The position numbers and the translations under genes were made by a program. A stretch of DNA of 17,615 nucleotides from Promethearchaeota archaeon (GTDB taxonomy: Archaea > Asgardarchaeota > Lokiarchaeia > Sigyniarchaeales > SOKP01): contig JAUWZT010000041.1 of assembly GCA_030615145.1 (NCBI GenBank), positions 1 to 17,615 on the forward strand, given 5' to 3'. Positions within the stretch are counted from its first letter, which is position 1. The number at the start of each line of letters is the position of its first letter. Below are positions 1-7,576 of this stretch, in pieces. The notes below the pieces were generated by a model. It was not told where the DNA came from, did not search any database, and was given only the letters and a program-made list of their open reading frames with translations.

Positions 1-155
1 TTTATATATAAAAAATTGGGCTATAAATTCTATATATAGTAATATTTATTTAATTTCTATAAGAAGAAATATTAATTTTTAAAAATGGTTTAAAAAACAT
101 AAACAAATAAATATTCAAATTATCTAAACAAAATTAAAAGAAAAGGATTATAAAA

Positions 156-740
156 ATGTCAGCATCAGATTTTAACATTAGTTTAAAAGGTAATGTAGAC
201 GCAGTTTATGTAAGTTTAGGTAGACGTAAAGAATTCTACATCACCGTTCAAAATCTTACTGAAAATTATATGCCTCAAGTAAGAGTAAGGTTGTCCGTGC
301 CTTCCCAGGTTAGGTTATTAGTTAAATCAGAATGGTATGGTGGAATTGCAAAGCGTAATAGTAAAAATCGTCTATTTACAATATTAGTTAAAGAAAATGG
401 CGTTTATAATTTAACTGCTACACTTACATCTAAGAAGGGGCACAATATCTCATTACCAATTATAGTTCAAGCTGGAACGACTCAAGCACCTACAAAAACT
501 ATATCGTTACTTTCTAAACCAATTGATGATAAACCTGTTTCCAAACAAGTTTCCAAGGTAAATTGTCCTTATTGTCAAACAGAAATAAGTGACGATGCTA
601 AATTTTGCCCTCATTGTGGATCGAATGTAGAAGAAAAATTAAAACAGGAAAAAGATTTGTTACCTAAACATTGCTCAAATTGTGGAGTAGATTTGCATGA
701 GGAAGCTAAATTTTGTGCAAAATGTGGTCAAAAAGTTTGA
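156..740 (+). CDS. Beta-sandwich protein with two C-terminal zinc ribbons, function unknown
   Basis: 194 residues. Residues about 5-107 are rich in alternating hydrophobic and polar residues and in beta-formers, like an Ig/CARDB-type beta-sandwich. A Ser/Thr/Pro-rich linker (about 108-135) follows. The C-terminus has two CxxC...CxxC zinc ribbons: C137/C140/C151/C154 and C173/C176/C187/C190. Both share the DAKFCPHCG or EAKFCAKCG type of second knuckle, so they look like a duplicated module. No signal peptide or membrane segment is visible, so it is probably cytosolic. The ATG has an AAGGAT-like Shine-Dalgarno at 143-148. The gene is followed tail to tail by the GH116 gene. Double zinc ribbons of this kind usually serve protein-protein or nucleic-acid binding. 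The precise role cannot be told from the sequence. Confidence 0.85.
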   Translation: MSASDFNISLKGNVDAVYVSLGRRKEFYITVQNLTENYMPQVRVRLSVPSQVRLLVKSEWYGGIAKRNSKNRLFTILVKENGVYNLTATLTSKKGHNISLPIIVQAGTTQAPTKTISLLSKPIDDKPVSKQVSKVNCPYCQTEISDDAKFCPHCGSNVEEKLKQEKDLLPKHCSNCGVDLHEEAKFCAKCGQKV

Positions 741-822
741 TGATATAATCAATATTAGCAGTTATTCTTAAGAAATTTTCATATTTATGGACATCTTAGC
801 ATTCGTGAATAGTATATCTAAT

Positions 823-3459
823 TCAAATTAGTTCAATTAGAAGTTTTTGATTTTCTTTAATAAAAGTTGTTTCTGAAAGAGAAATTTCTATACTTGAATT
901 GTTACGTATTAATTTTGCGTTTATTATGTTATCCTCCTTTTCAGGGCTTAATATTTTGCAATATTTAATTTTATCAAGATTGAGTTTTTCTATAGATTTC
1001 AAGAGAATTGATTTAAGATTGAGGTTTCCATAAGAGACACATAGAGAAAACTTTAAACTTCTTTCACTTAGTTCTTGATTCACTTTACCCCAAGCAGTAT
1101 TAATAATAAAAAACGATTGAAAATTTGTTGAGTTTATTCTCGGTGCGAGTAAGAACTGTTTAAGCTCAACAGAATAAGAAATTCCCGTTATCGCGTGAAG
1201 TAAAGTCCATGATGACATTGCCCTTACATAATGATCGCCACATTCCACTTCGTTCCAAGGACTTCTATGTGAACCATCGTATCTTTTTCTAATCGAATTA
1301 ATTATCTTTAAACCTTCATCGATATGGTTTGTATAAATACAAAGTGCAGCAATTTCATATTCAATTCCCGTAAATACTTCGCCTGTGTAATATGTTGGAA
1401 CCGTAGGTTTATTTCCATAGGGCCAAGTGCAATTTAATAGTCCAGAGTCCGAAGGTGATGCGAAAATTCTTGAAGTTTGGGTTATTCCTTCAAACGATTC
1501 TTTAAAATTGTATTTCACTATAGACTCTATTGCCTTATCAACATGTTCAGCGGGTAAGATATATCCAAAACCTAAGTGAAATGCCCACCATTGACCAACC
1601 AATTGGTCAGAGAAACAGCCAATTCCATATTGATATTCTTCTATTTTATTTTCATCATATTTTTGGATGTAATATTCTCCATTCCAACATTCGTTATCAA
1701 GAATTTTGCGACCAGAATCAAATATACCCTTACATTTCTTAGCCCAGTCTTGTAAATTTAATTTTGTAGCAATTTGTTCACAAGCTAAAAGTGCTACTAA
1801 ATATAGTAATCCTATAAAAGTATTAATGCCATAAATAGAACAATCGTATGTATTAGGTTGAGCACAAGAAATTATGCCATCTAAATTATCGTCGTAATCT
1901 TTAAATACATACTCCATTAGTTTTTGAATGTTAGACCAGGATTCCTCTAGGAATTTTAAATCGCCAGAAATTAGAAAATCTCGATAAATCTTTAAAATCA
2001 TTCCAAACATTCCGTCTATGGCAGGAGGGACATCTCCAGGATCTGGAATCATTTCAAATTGTGGTAAGTACAATGGAATAACAGCGCGATGAGGTAAATA
2101 ACCTAATTTATGCTGTGTCTTAAATTCTGTCGCTCGCATTGTTCTTTCGAGGGTAGGAAATAGATGTGCTAAGCTAAATTCATAATTCCAAACATGTGTA
2201 CAATTTAGTGGGCAACTTCCTCCTGATCTATTTCCCGTAGAAACTCCGTTGCATCCCTCAAACCCGTAAAAAGACCCATCTCTTACCCATAAACAAGTTG
2301 GAGTCCTAATTGTCGAAAGTGTTGCAGAAATCGAAGTTAATACTTCAGAAGGAAGTGTACTATAAAAAAAGTCCTCGTGAAACCTAAATGTGTTGTCTAA
2401 TAGAAATGATTGATTGTCTCTCACATATTCAATAACTTTTATTGAATTGTTAAACCACTCGTTATATCGATTTCCAATCCAATATTCCGTTTTCGCATCA
2501 GGAAATAAAGCCGTATTCAAACGCCAATCCATGAAGCGATTTGGAAAGTTCCAAGCCAAATAAAATGTAATTACTGCTTTTTCGCCGGGTTTTAAGATTT
2601 TTTTCGCTGCGAGGCTTCCAGTATATGTCTTTCCGATTTTACTCATATCCTCATCGCTTGGTTCAATCAAAACTCCTTTTTGCGAAAACTGAGACCAGAA
2701 ATTACCCAAACCTTCCCATTGAGTTGATATCATAGCATCGGGTTGATCAATAGCTAGTGTTAAGTCACCGTATCGTTTATCAGTTTTAAGAAGTAATTTT
2801 GATTTCATATGAATAGCATTCCAATTACCCACACGTTTGTGAAGGTTCAAATTACCTCCAAATAGAGGGTTAGAATCGCCCCTTAATGTTTTCAATCCAT
2901 CCCATCCAATAAAATTTAATAAATTTCCCAAAACAATTACTTCAATATTCTCTTCAGTAATGTTCTTAACTTGAAATTGAAATATTATCACTGGTAATCC
3001 AGAATTTTTTGGATCTAAAGGTATAAACGGATTAAAGGCTGTCAAATTAATCTCAATTGGGAGCAGAGCATCCTTAAATTGCAAAAATGAAATCGGATAT
3101 TCGCCATCAAATTGAATGTTCTCAACTTCAGGTAGCGCATTAAATAATTTTTTCATTTCTTTACTTATTATGTGATCCCCAATGGACTTAGCCGGAATAA
3201 AATTAGGTTCTTCATGAGGTTTCGAACTAATCAATGCGCGTGTAATTATCTTTCCATCTGAAACGTTTAATTGGCGAGTTCTTACAGCAAAAAAACTATT
3301 TGGTATATATGAGCGATGATTTATATTATTATTAATTTGCCATTGCTTTAAAAGGCCATCTCCACCAATAGCAATAGAGCCCGTACCTACTCCTCCTAAT
3401 GGCATAGCTAAACTTCTTAGGTTTTTTCCAGTTAAGGTAAGAATCCCTTTTGGTTTCAT
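823..3459 (-). CDS. GH116-family (DUF608, GBA2-like) beta-glycosidase
   Basis: 878 residues, the usual size for this family. The N-terminal motif MPLGGVGTGSIAIGGDG (residues 19-35) is the GH116 N-domain signature. The catalytic alpha/alpha-barrel part carries GCNGVSTG (402-409), NCTHVWNYE (419-427) and QPNTYD (534-539), matching the family's GNCTHVWNYE and NTYD blocks. E427 and D539 are the likely nucleophile and acid/base, inferred by motif position only. GH116 enzymes hydrolyse beta-glucosides, beta-xylosides or, in eukaryotic GBA2, glucosylceramide. The substrate cannot be chosen here. There is no signal peptide, so it should act inside the cell on imported oligosaccharides or on glycolipids at the inner membrane face. 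It is divergent from purD, with no transporter or other sugar gene nearby. The ATG has no clear Shine-Dalgarno. Confidence 0.9.
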   Translation of the reverse strand: MKPKGILTLTGKNLRSLAMPLGGVGTGSIAIGGDGLLKQWQINNNINHRSYIPNSFFAVRTRQLNVSDGKIITRALISSKPHEEPNFIPAKSIGDHIISKEMKKLFNALPEVENIQFDGEYPISFLQFKDALLPIEINLTAFNPFIPLDPKNSGLPVIIFQFQVKNITEENIEVIVLGNLLNFIGWDGLKTLRGDSNPLFGGNLNLHKRVGNWNAIHMKSKLLLKTDKRYGDLTLAIDQPDAMISTQWEGLGNFWSQFSQKGVLIEPSDEDMSKIGKTYTGSLAAKKILKPGEKAVITFYLAWNFPNRFMDWRLNTALFPDAKTEYWIGNRYNEWFNNSIKVIEYVRDNQSFLLDNTFRFHEDFFYSTLPSEVLTSISATLSTIRTPTCLWVRDGSFYGFEGCNGVSTGNRSGGSCPLNCTHVWNYEFSLAHLFPTLERTMRATEFKTQHKLGYLPHRAVIPLYLPQFEMIPDPGDVPPAIDGMFGMILKIYRDFLISGDLKFLEESWSNIQKLMEYVFKDYDDNLDGIISCAQPNTYDCSIYGINTFIGLLYLVALLACEQIATKLNLQDWAKKCKGIFDSGRKILDNECWNGEYYIQKYDENKIEEYQYGIGCFSDQLVGQWWAFHLGFGYILPAEHVDKAIESIVKYNFKESFEGITQTSRIFASPSDSGLLNCTWPYGNKPTVPTYYTGEVFTGIEYEIAALCIYTNHIDEGLKIINSIRKRYDGSHRSPWNEVECGDHYVRAMSSWTLLHAITGISYSVELKQFLLAPRINSTNFQSFFIINTAWGKVNQELSERSLKFSLCVSYGNLNLKSILLKSIEKLNLDKIKYCKILSPEKEDNIINAKLIRNNSSIEISLSETTFIKENQKLLIELI

Positions 3460-3665
3460 GGTCGTATTTTTACGGTTTTTTTTTAACTTTTAATTTCTAT
3501 TTAACTAAAGTTCTATATTAAAGTTATTGATATCTCTCTAATTTGATAAACTTTAGAAAGTCATCATTTAGAACCATCATATAAACTCTATGACAGTGAA
3601 AAATAATCATTGATTAATAATTATTTTAAAATTAATGTTAAAACAAATTAAATTATATATTATCT

Positions 3666-3687
3666 TTAATACGTATTAATACGTAAT
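3666..3687. promoter_or_regulatory. Palindrome and overlapping direct repeat upstream of purD
   Basis: TTAATACGTATTAA (3666-3679) is a perfect 14-bp inverted repeat. The 10-mer TTAATACGTA occurs again at 3676-3685, so two copies overlap by 4 bases with a one-helical-turn period. The site ends about 30 bp before the purD ATG and lies in the 258-bp gap shared with the divergent GH116 gene. It could be an operator or part of the promoter. The AT-rich background makes chance palindromes fairly common, but the CG-centred repeat stands out. Confidence 0.4.
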
Positions 3688-3717
3688 AGAAATTCTATTC
3701 ATTTTTGTTGGTAAATA

Positions 3718-5037
3718 ATGGTTAAAGTATTAATTATTGGTCACGGTGCGAGAGAACACGTAATAGGAGAAGCTTTAGTTCGTAGCGGAGCTAATTTATA
3801 TGCTTTTATGAGTTCTAAAAACGCAGGCTTAGAGGATTTAAGCCAAGGTAGAATTAAAGTTCATTCTGAAATGGATTTTAAAGAAATTATTGATTACTGT
3901 AAATTAAATATCATTGATTTTGTTGTTGTTGGTCCAGAGGCACCTTTGGTTGTCGGAATCGTTGATGCTATAGAAAGAAATGGAATTCCCTGTATTGGAC
4001 CCAGAATCGAGGCTGCTCAACTAGAAGGCTCCAAAATCTTTACTAGAAGACTTTTGGAAAAGTATAAAATCAGTTCAAATATAAAGAGTAAAAATTTTTA
4101 CTCCATGGAAAATGTAGAAAATTATATTAAAGAATTAGGCGTAGAAAACATCGTTGTTAAGCCAGATGGTCTAACTGGAGGAAAAGGTGTAAAAGTTTAT
4201 GGCGACCATCTTTTTTCGAAACAAGATATTTTAGATTATTGTCAAACATTAGTTAAACAGAAGTCGCCATTTATAATTGAAGAAAAAATAGAAGGGGAGG
4301 AGTTCACCTTACAGACGCTTGTTGACGGGAAGCATGTCGTAGCTACCCCCTTAGTTCAAGACCATAAGAGAGCTTACGAAGACGACACCGGCCCAAATAC
4401 GGGAGGCATGGGGAGCTACTCTATGGAGGACCATCTAATGCCATTTATCACTCAAAATGATGTTGATGAAGCTCTCGAAGATATGAGGAAAGTTGTGGCC
4501 GCAGTTAAAGCAGAGACGGGCGTTGAATATAAAGGATTTTTGTACGGAGGGTACATGAAAACTGTAAAGGGTATTAAATTAATTGAATTTAATTCTAGGT
4601 TAGGAGATCCTGAAGCAATGAACGTACTGCCTATATTAAAAACTGATTTCATTGATGTTTGTATGGGAATAATAAATGGCAACTTAAAATCCAACATTGA
4701 ATTTGAGAATAAGGCTACAGTGTGTAAATATTTAGCTCCCGAAGGATATCCTGGCTCTCCTAAGAAAGACGAATTAGTAAAAATCGATAAAAATAAGTTA
4801 AAACAGATTGGTGCGAGATATTATTACGCTTCTGTTTATCGTAAAGGTGATGAAATTTTTACTACAACTTCAAGAGCTATAGGAGTTGTTGGGATTGCGA
4901 ATGATTTAGAAAGTGCGGAAAAGATAGCTGAGCAAGGAATTGGATGTATAAGTGGAAAATTGTTTTATAGAAAAGATGTTGGAACATTAAAGTTATTGCA
5001 AAAAAGAATAGATCACATGAATTCTCTATTGAAATAA
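3718..5037 (+). CDS. purD: Phosphoribosylamine-glycine ligase (GAR synthetase)
   Basis: 439 residues, close to the usual 420-430. The enzyme joins glycine to 5-phosphoribosylamine with ATP, the second step of de novo purine synthesis, in the cytosol. Visible motifs in order: N-domain GHGAREH (8-14), GPEAPL (72-77), the ATP-grasp loop KPDGLTGGKG (148-157), DDTGPNTGGMG (222-232), and the metal/ATP-binding EFNSRLGDPEA (290-300). The C-terminal domain is complete, ending HMNSLLK. The ATG is chosen because the Rossmann-like strand MVKVLIIGHG begins directly at it. There is no obvious Shine-Dalgarno. No other pur gene is adjacent, so it is a solitary purine gene here. A near-exact copy of its last 15 codons lies 951 bp downstream. 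Confidence 0.97.
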   Translation: MVKVLIIGHGAREHVIGEALVRSGANLYAFMSSKNAGLEDLSQGRIKVHSEMDFKEIIDYCKLNIIDFVVVGPEAPLVVGIVDAIERNGIPCIGPRIEAAQLEGSKIFTRRLLEKYKISSNIKSKNFYSMENVENYIKELGVENIVVKPDGLTGGKGVKVYGDHLFSKQDILDYCQTLVKQKSPFIIEEKIEGEEFTLQTLVDGKHVVATPLVQDHKRAYEDDTGPNTGGMGSYSMEDHLMPFITQNDVDEALEDMRKVVAAVKAETGVEYKGFLYGGYMKTVKGIKLIEFNSRLGDPEAMNVLPILKTDFIDVCMGIINGNLKSNIEFENKATVCKYLAPEGYPGSPKKDELVKIDKNKLKQIGARYYYASVYRKGDEIFTTTSRAIGVVGIANDLESAEKIAEQGIGCISGKLFYRKDVGTLKLLQKRIDHMNSLLK

Positions 5038-5055
5038 CATCAAAATATGCACATG
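4990..5055 (+). repeat. 66-bp direct repeat, copy 1 (3' end of purD)
   Basis: This stretch covers the last 15 codons and stop of purD plus 18 bases beyond. It matches 5941-6006 at a fixed offset of 951 with five mismatches by eye (4992, 4996, 5028, 5030, 5038) and no gaps. It is the copy that forms the functional purD C-terminus. Confidence 0.9.
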
Positions 5056-5166
5056 TGTTCGAGATCTACGAAAAAATTATGTAAGTCGATTAATCGGTAA
5101 TATTACAGATTATCTTGATTTCTAAAATTTATTTATGATCTATAAATTAAGCTTTTAATGCCTTTT

Positions 5167-5802
5167 TTACTTGTCCTTCCGTTTCCATCCTGTAAAATCC
5201 TTTCCTTTTTCTTTAGAATATTGTTCTAAAGCAATTAGTATTTTTTTTCTCGATCTCATTTTAAAATCTTTTCCTGACTCAAATTCATAGCTATGTTCTA
5301 CATTTTTTCCTTTAAAAATCAAGTTAAAGTATACAAATGTAGGTCCATGAACAATTCCACCTCCAGTTGGTATTGTTGTCATTGAGTCTCGTCTTGTGAT
5401 TTCAATAGAATCAAATTCAGACCATTTAATTTGAAAGGCAGGCTTATGAGGAACAATTATTTCAATATAATCTTTAGTAATAGTAAATCTCCTACCCTTT
5501 GAAAGCCCTTTAAAATAGCGTTTTGCCCAAACTATAAAACCTATTGTTATTGGCCAAATTACTATAATTGAAATATATCCATATAGCCCATATTGAGATA
5601 TAATTCCAACAGTTATTAAAAGCATAAAAGCGACAAAAATTATGATGCATATTATGCTGCTATAGAGATCTACTTTTAAATTTTCAAAAATTTGAAACTC
5701 AACAGAACTATTTCCTTCAAATTGAAATCTACATTCAATGCAATATATATTTTTAATATTATTTACCTTACCACAATTTGGACAACTAATTTGCGAACTC
5801 AT
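5167..5802 (-). CDS. Zinc-ribbon membrane protein with C-terminal PH-like domain, function unknown
   Basis: 211 residues. An N-terminal zinc ribbon (C7, C10, C21, C24) is followed by two hydrophobic helices at about 46-69 and 73-94 forming a hairpin. A soluble beta-rich part from about 103 onward has strand pattern RRFTITKDYIEIIV...IKWSEFDSIEI, resembling bacterial/archaeal PH-like (bPH) domains. The layout zinc ribbon, two TM helices, PH-like domain suggests a membrane-anchored scaffold or sensor. The fold assignment is tentative. An AGAGGT Shine-Dalgarno lies about 10 bases upstream of the ATG. The gene is antisense to purD and lies within the interval bounded by the two copies of the purD 3' end, so it may have arrived by insertion. 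Confidence 0.85.
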   Translation of the reverse strand: MSSQISCPNCGKVNNIKNIYCIECRFQFEGNSSVEFQIFENLKVDLYSSIICIIIFVAFMLLITVGIISQYGLYGYISIIVIWPITIGFIVWAKRYFKGLSKGRRFTITKDYIEIIVPHKPAFQIKWSEFDSIEITRRDSMTTIPTGGGIVHGPTFVYFNLIFKGKNVEHSYEFESGKDFKMRSRKKILIALEQYSKEKGKDFTGWKRKDK

Positions 5803-5940
5803 TAAAATCTTAAACCTCTCTTAAACAATTTAATTTTGAATTTCAATATACAATAAATATATACATAATTAATTTATATGCTTTATCTTCGAGATGATAT
5901 TTATGGCCAAGTTACCGTTGTTAATTGTGCTTAAAATCGA

Positions 5941-6006
5941 AAATTACTGCAAAAAAGAATAGATCACATGAATTCTCTTTCGAAATAATATCAAAATATG
6001 CACATG
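5941..6006 (+). repeat. 66-bp direct repeat, copy 2 (fossil purD 3' end)
   Basis: This gene-free copy of 4990-5055 still reads in frame as K-L-L-Q-K-R-I-D-H-M-N-S-L-S-K-stop. Within the coding part three of the four differences are synonymous and one gives Leu to Ser. The frame has a TAA nine bases before the repeat, at 5932-5934, so it is not part of a larger gene. The similarity ends sharply on both sides. It is best explained as a leftover from duplication, or as the outer end of an inserted segment. Confidence 0.85.
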
Positions 6007-6062
6007 GGTATATTTATTATATGGAACATTTTGAATATTAAAATTAATCTTGAGGTTTTAAA

Positions 6063-6257
6063 ATGGATGAAATAATTAAATTAGAGATACATGGCTCAAT
6101 TTTATTGGTTACTGGTATGATATTGGTTTTAATTTGGTCTTTTTATAAGTTAGAATGGTGGTCTTCTGTGTTTGGTTATCTAGCTTTATTCTTTTTAATT
6201 GAAGCAATCTGGCATTATTGTACTGCCGATTATAAAAGAATTAAAAAAGAAAATTAA
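6063..6257 (+). CDS. Small two-helix membrane protein, function unknown
   Basis: 64 residues with two hydrophobic helices at about 11-28 and 33-52, an acidic N-terminal end and a Lys-rich C-terminal tail (KRIKKEN). The positive-inside rule puts the tail in the cytoplasm. A TGAGGT Shine-Dalgarno (6051-6056) precedes the ATG by six bases, which supports real translation. The gene starts 56 bp after the fossil purD repeat and converges with the SRPBCC gene. No family is recognised. Aromatic-rich short hairpins of this kind can be subunits or regulators of membrane complexes, but nothing here identifies a partner. Confidence 0.6.
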   Translation: MDEIIKLEIHGSILLVTGMILVLIWSFYKLEWWSSVFGYLALFFLIEAIWHYCTADYKRIKKEN

Positions 6258-6303
6258 TTAATGTTGGACTATAATGCGCTAGCCTTTTCTCATTAATGTA
6301 TCG

Positions 6304-6318
6304 AAAAAAAAAAAAAAA
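6304..6318 (-). terminator. Poly-U tract after the SRPBCC gene
   Basis: A run of 15 A on the + strand gives 15 U in the leftward transcript, about 25 bases after the stop of the SRPBCC gene. Archaeal termination commonly uses U-rich tracts without a hairpin, so this is a good candidate 3' end. It is also a homopolymer prone to sequencing length error. Confidence 0.6.
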
Positions 6319-6342
6319 TTAAAATTAAGGATTTACAATTAT

Positions 6343-6774
6343 TTATTTTCTTTTATCAAATTCGTTGGGGTTTCCTCCTTCTTCCATAAAATCTGCGTAT
6401 TTTTTCAAACCTTCTAAAAGTATTTCTGCAGCTTTCCCAAGCATTTTTTCTTCCTTCTCATCTTCAATTTCCCCCCAGATCGTTACTTCGGATCCATCAC
6501 CTTTAGGCGACATAATATAGCCTATTTTGCTAAAAGAGCTGCCCTCTGTAGAAAAAGATATTTTTTCGTTTTCTACTCTCTCTGTAATAGTTGAAATGAA
6601 ATCACCAACAGTAGATTTTACGGAATATTTATCAGTAGCAATTTCAGTACTTTCATTTACAATAATATTCCATACGGTTTCAAGCTCATCATTATTTAAA
6701 ATATCATAAATTTTATTAGGGGATGTTTTTATATCTATTTTTCTTTCTATACGAGTCAAAAAATTCACCTTCAT
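6343..6774 (-). CDS. SRPBCC-fold (START/polyketide-cyclase-like) protein
   Basis: 143 residues. The pattern I-E-R-K-I-D-I-K-T-S-P-N-K-I-Y-D-I-L (9-26) is the first strand and helix of SRPBCC domains. Further strands follow, then a long C-terminal helix (about 107-130) that closes the hydrophobic cavity, and an acidic/basic tail. Such proteins bind hydrophobic ligands or act as cyclases, aromatase subunits or lipid carriers. No catalytic residue can be assigned. Two starts are possible: the ATG at 6774, or a TTG at 6759 that has a strong AAGGTGA Shine-Dalgarno (6765-6771) five bases before it and begins just ahead of the first conserved strand. The TTG start would give 138 residues. It converges with the small membrane protein gene. 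Confidence 0.8.
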   Translation of the reverse strand: MKVNFLTRIERKIDIKTSPNKIYDILNNDELETVWNIIVNESTEIATDKYSVKSTVGDFISTITERVENEKISFSTEGSSFSKIGYIMSPKGDGSEVTIWGEIEDEKEEKMLGKAAEILLEGLKKYADFMEEGGNPNEFDKRK

Positions 6775-6842
6775 TTGAATTTCTTACGTGAAATAAATTT
6801 ATACGGTTATATTTATATGTTCGCATCAAAATCAAGTTTTAA

Positions 6843-6998
6843 ATTATTGAATTTAAAAAATTATTGCAGCCAGAAATTAGCGACGAGGAGTTTGATAAGC
6901 TCACCATTGACAATTACAACTCTTGGAAAAGTTCGTGGAACAAAGACGATGAATGGAACGACCTAAACGAGTACATTCCGTTTAGTTATATTTTATAA
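6843..6998 (+). pseudogene. Possible 3' remnant of a lost gene (no standard start)
   Basis: An open frame of 51 codons after a TAA at 6840-6842 ends with TAA at 6996-6998. The last 43 residues (from Gln at 6867: QPEISDEEFDKLT...) are acidic with three Trp, and look more like real protein than the overlapping frame starting at 6775. There is no ATG. A TTG at 6864 is the only usable start and has no Shine-Dalgarno. It may be the C-terminal end of a decayed gene, or a small gene with a TTG start. The stretch is also less AT-rich than the surrounding intergenic DNA. Confidence 0.3.
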
Positions 6999-7041
6999 AG
7001 ATTACATTCTAATATTTGTAGCTCTTATTTTAAGTTGAATT

Positions 7042-7533
7042 ATGGATTGGCATGCTAGAAACGCTAATTTTAACGACTTAATTAAACACTTATTTCACGA
7101 AAAAGAAGCCGAGAAAAGAGCAGAAGCGGCAAGACAACTTGGTTTTTTAAAGGATGGAAGGGCCGTCAATCTATTATGTCGTGCGTTAAATATAGAAGAT
7201 GAACCGATGGCTGTTAATAGAATTATAGAAGCATTAGGGCAAATAGCAGACGGACGGGCAACCTTAAGAATAATAGAGAAATTAAAAGAGGAAATTGAAA
7301 AACCAGAAATAGAGTTAGATAAATTAAAAGTGATTTTTATCATCGAAAGTTTTGCAAAAATAAAAGATAAAAGAGCTTTAGAATACATAGGACATTTTCT
7401 TAAATCGTCTGACGACAAATTACGACAACTTACAGAAGATGCATTTGATGCGATCGAACCAGATTGGCGTAGAATCGTTGAAAAAGCTCGTAGAGAAAGA
7501 TCAATTCAGGATATTTTTAAGGTTAAAATGTAG
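7042..7533 (+). CDS. HEAT-repeat (PBS-lyase-like) protein
   Basis: 163 residues, almost all helical. Three HEAT-like units are visible at about 22-51 (AEKRAEAARQLGFLKDGRAV...), 55-83 (AVNRIIEALGQIADGRAT...) and 93-122 (LKVIFIIESFAKIKDKRALE...). Each has the helix, then (K/D)DxRA turn, then helix pattern typical of PBS-lyase HEAT repeats. A charged helix ends the protein (about 140-160). No signal peptide or membrane segment. Proteins of this size act as protein-binding adaptors. The bilin lyase role of the cyanobacterial relatives should not be assumed in an archaeon. It lies alone on its strand, converging with the cysteine-rich membrane protein gene. The partner is unknown. Confidence 0.85.
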   Translation: MDWHARNANFNDLIKHLFHEKEAEKRAEAARQLGFLKDGRAVNLLCRALNIEDEPMAVNRIIEALGQIADGRATLRIIEKLKEEIEKPEIELDKLKVIFIIESFAKIKDKRALEYIGHFLKSSDDKLRQLTEDAFDAIEPDWRRIVEKARRERSIQDIFKVKM

Positions 7534-7576
7534 CTGACTCTATTTCTATAAAAAAAATAATAAGTACTTAATTTTA

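Noticed and set aside
1..60. TATA-like runs (tttatatataaaaa, ctatatatag) upstream of the first gene
   Set aside because: They may include a real promoter, but such strings are common in this AT-rich DNA and no BRE can be told apart.
5902..5961. Short ATG frame (19 codons) running into the fossil purD repeat
   Set aside because: No Shine-Dalgarno, out of frame with the purD remnant, and too short to support.
6775..6966. 63-codon + strand frame starting next to the SRPBCC gene
   Set aside because: Low-complexity beginning, no Shine-Dalgarno and no family likeness; it overlaps a more protein-like frame ending at 6998.
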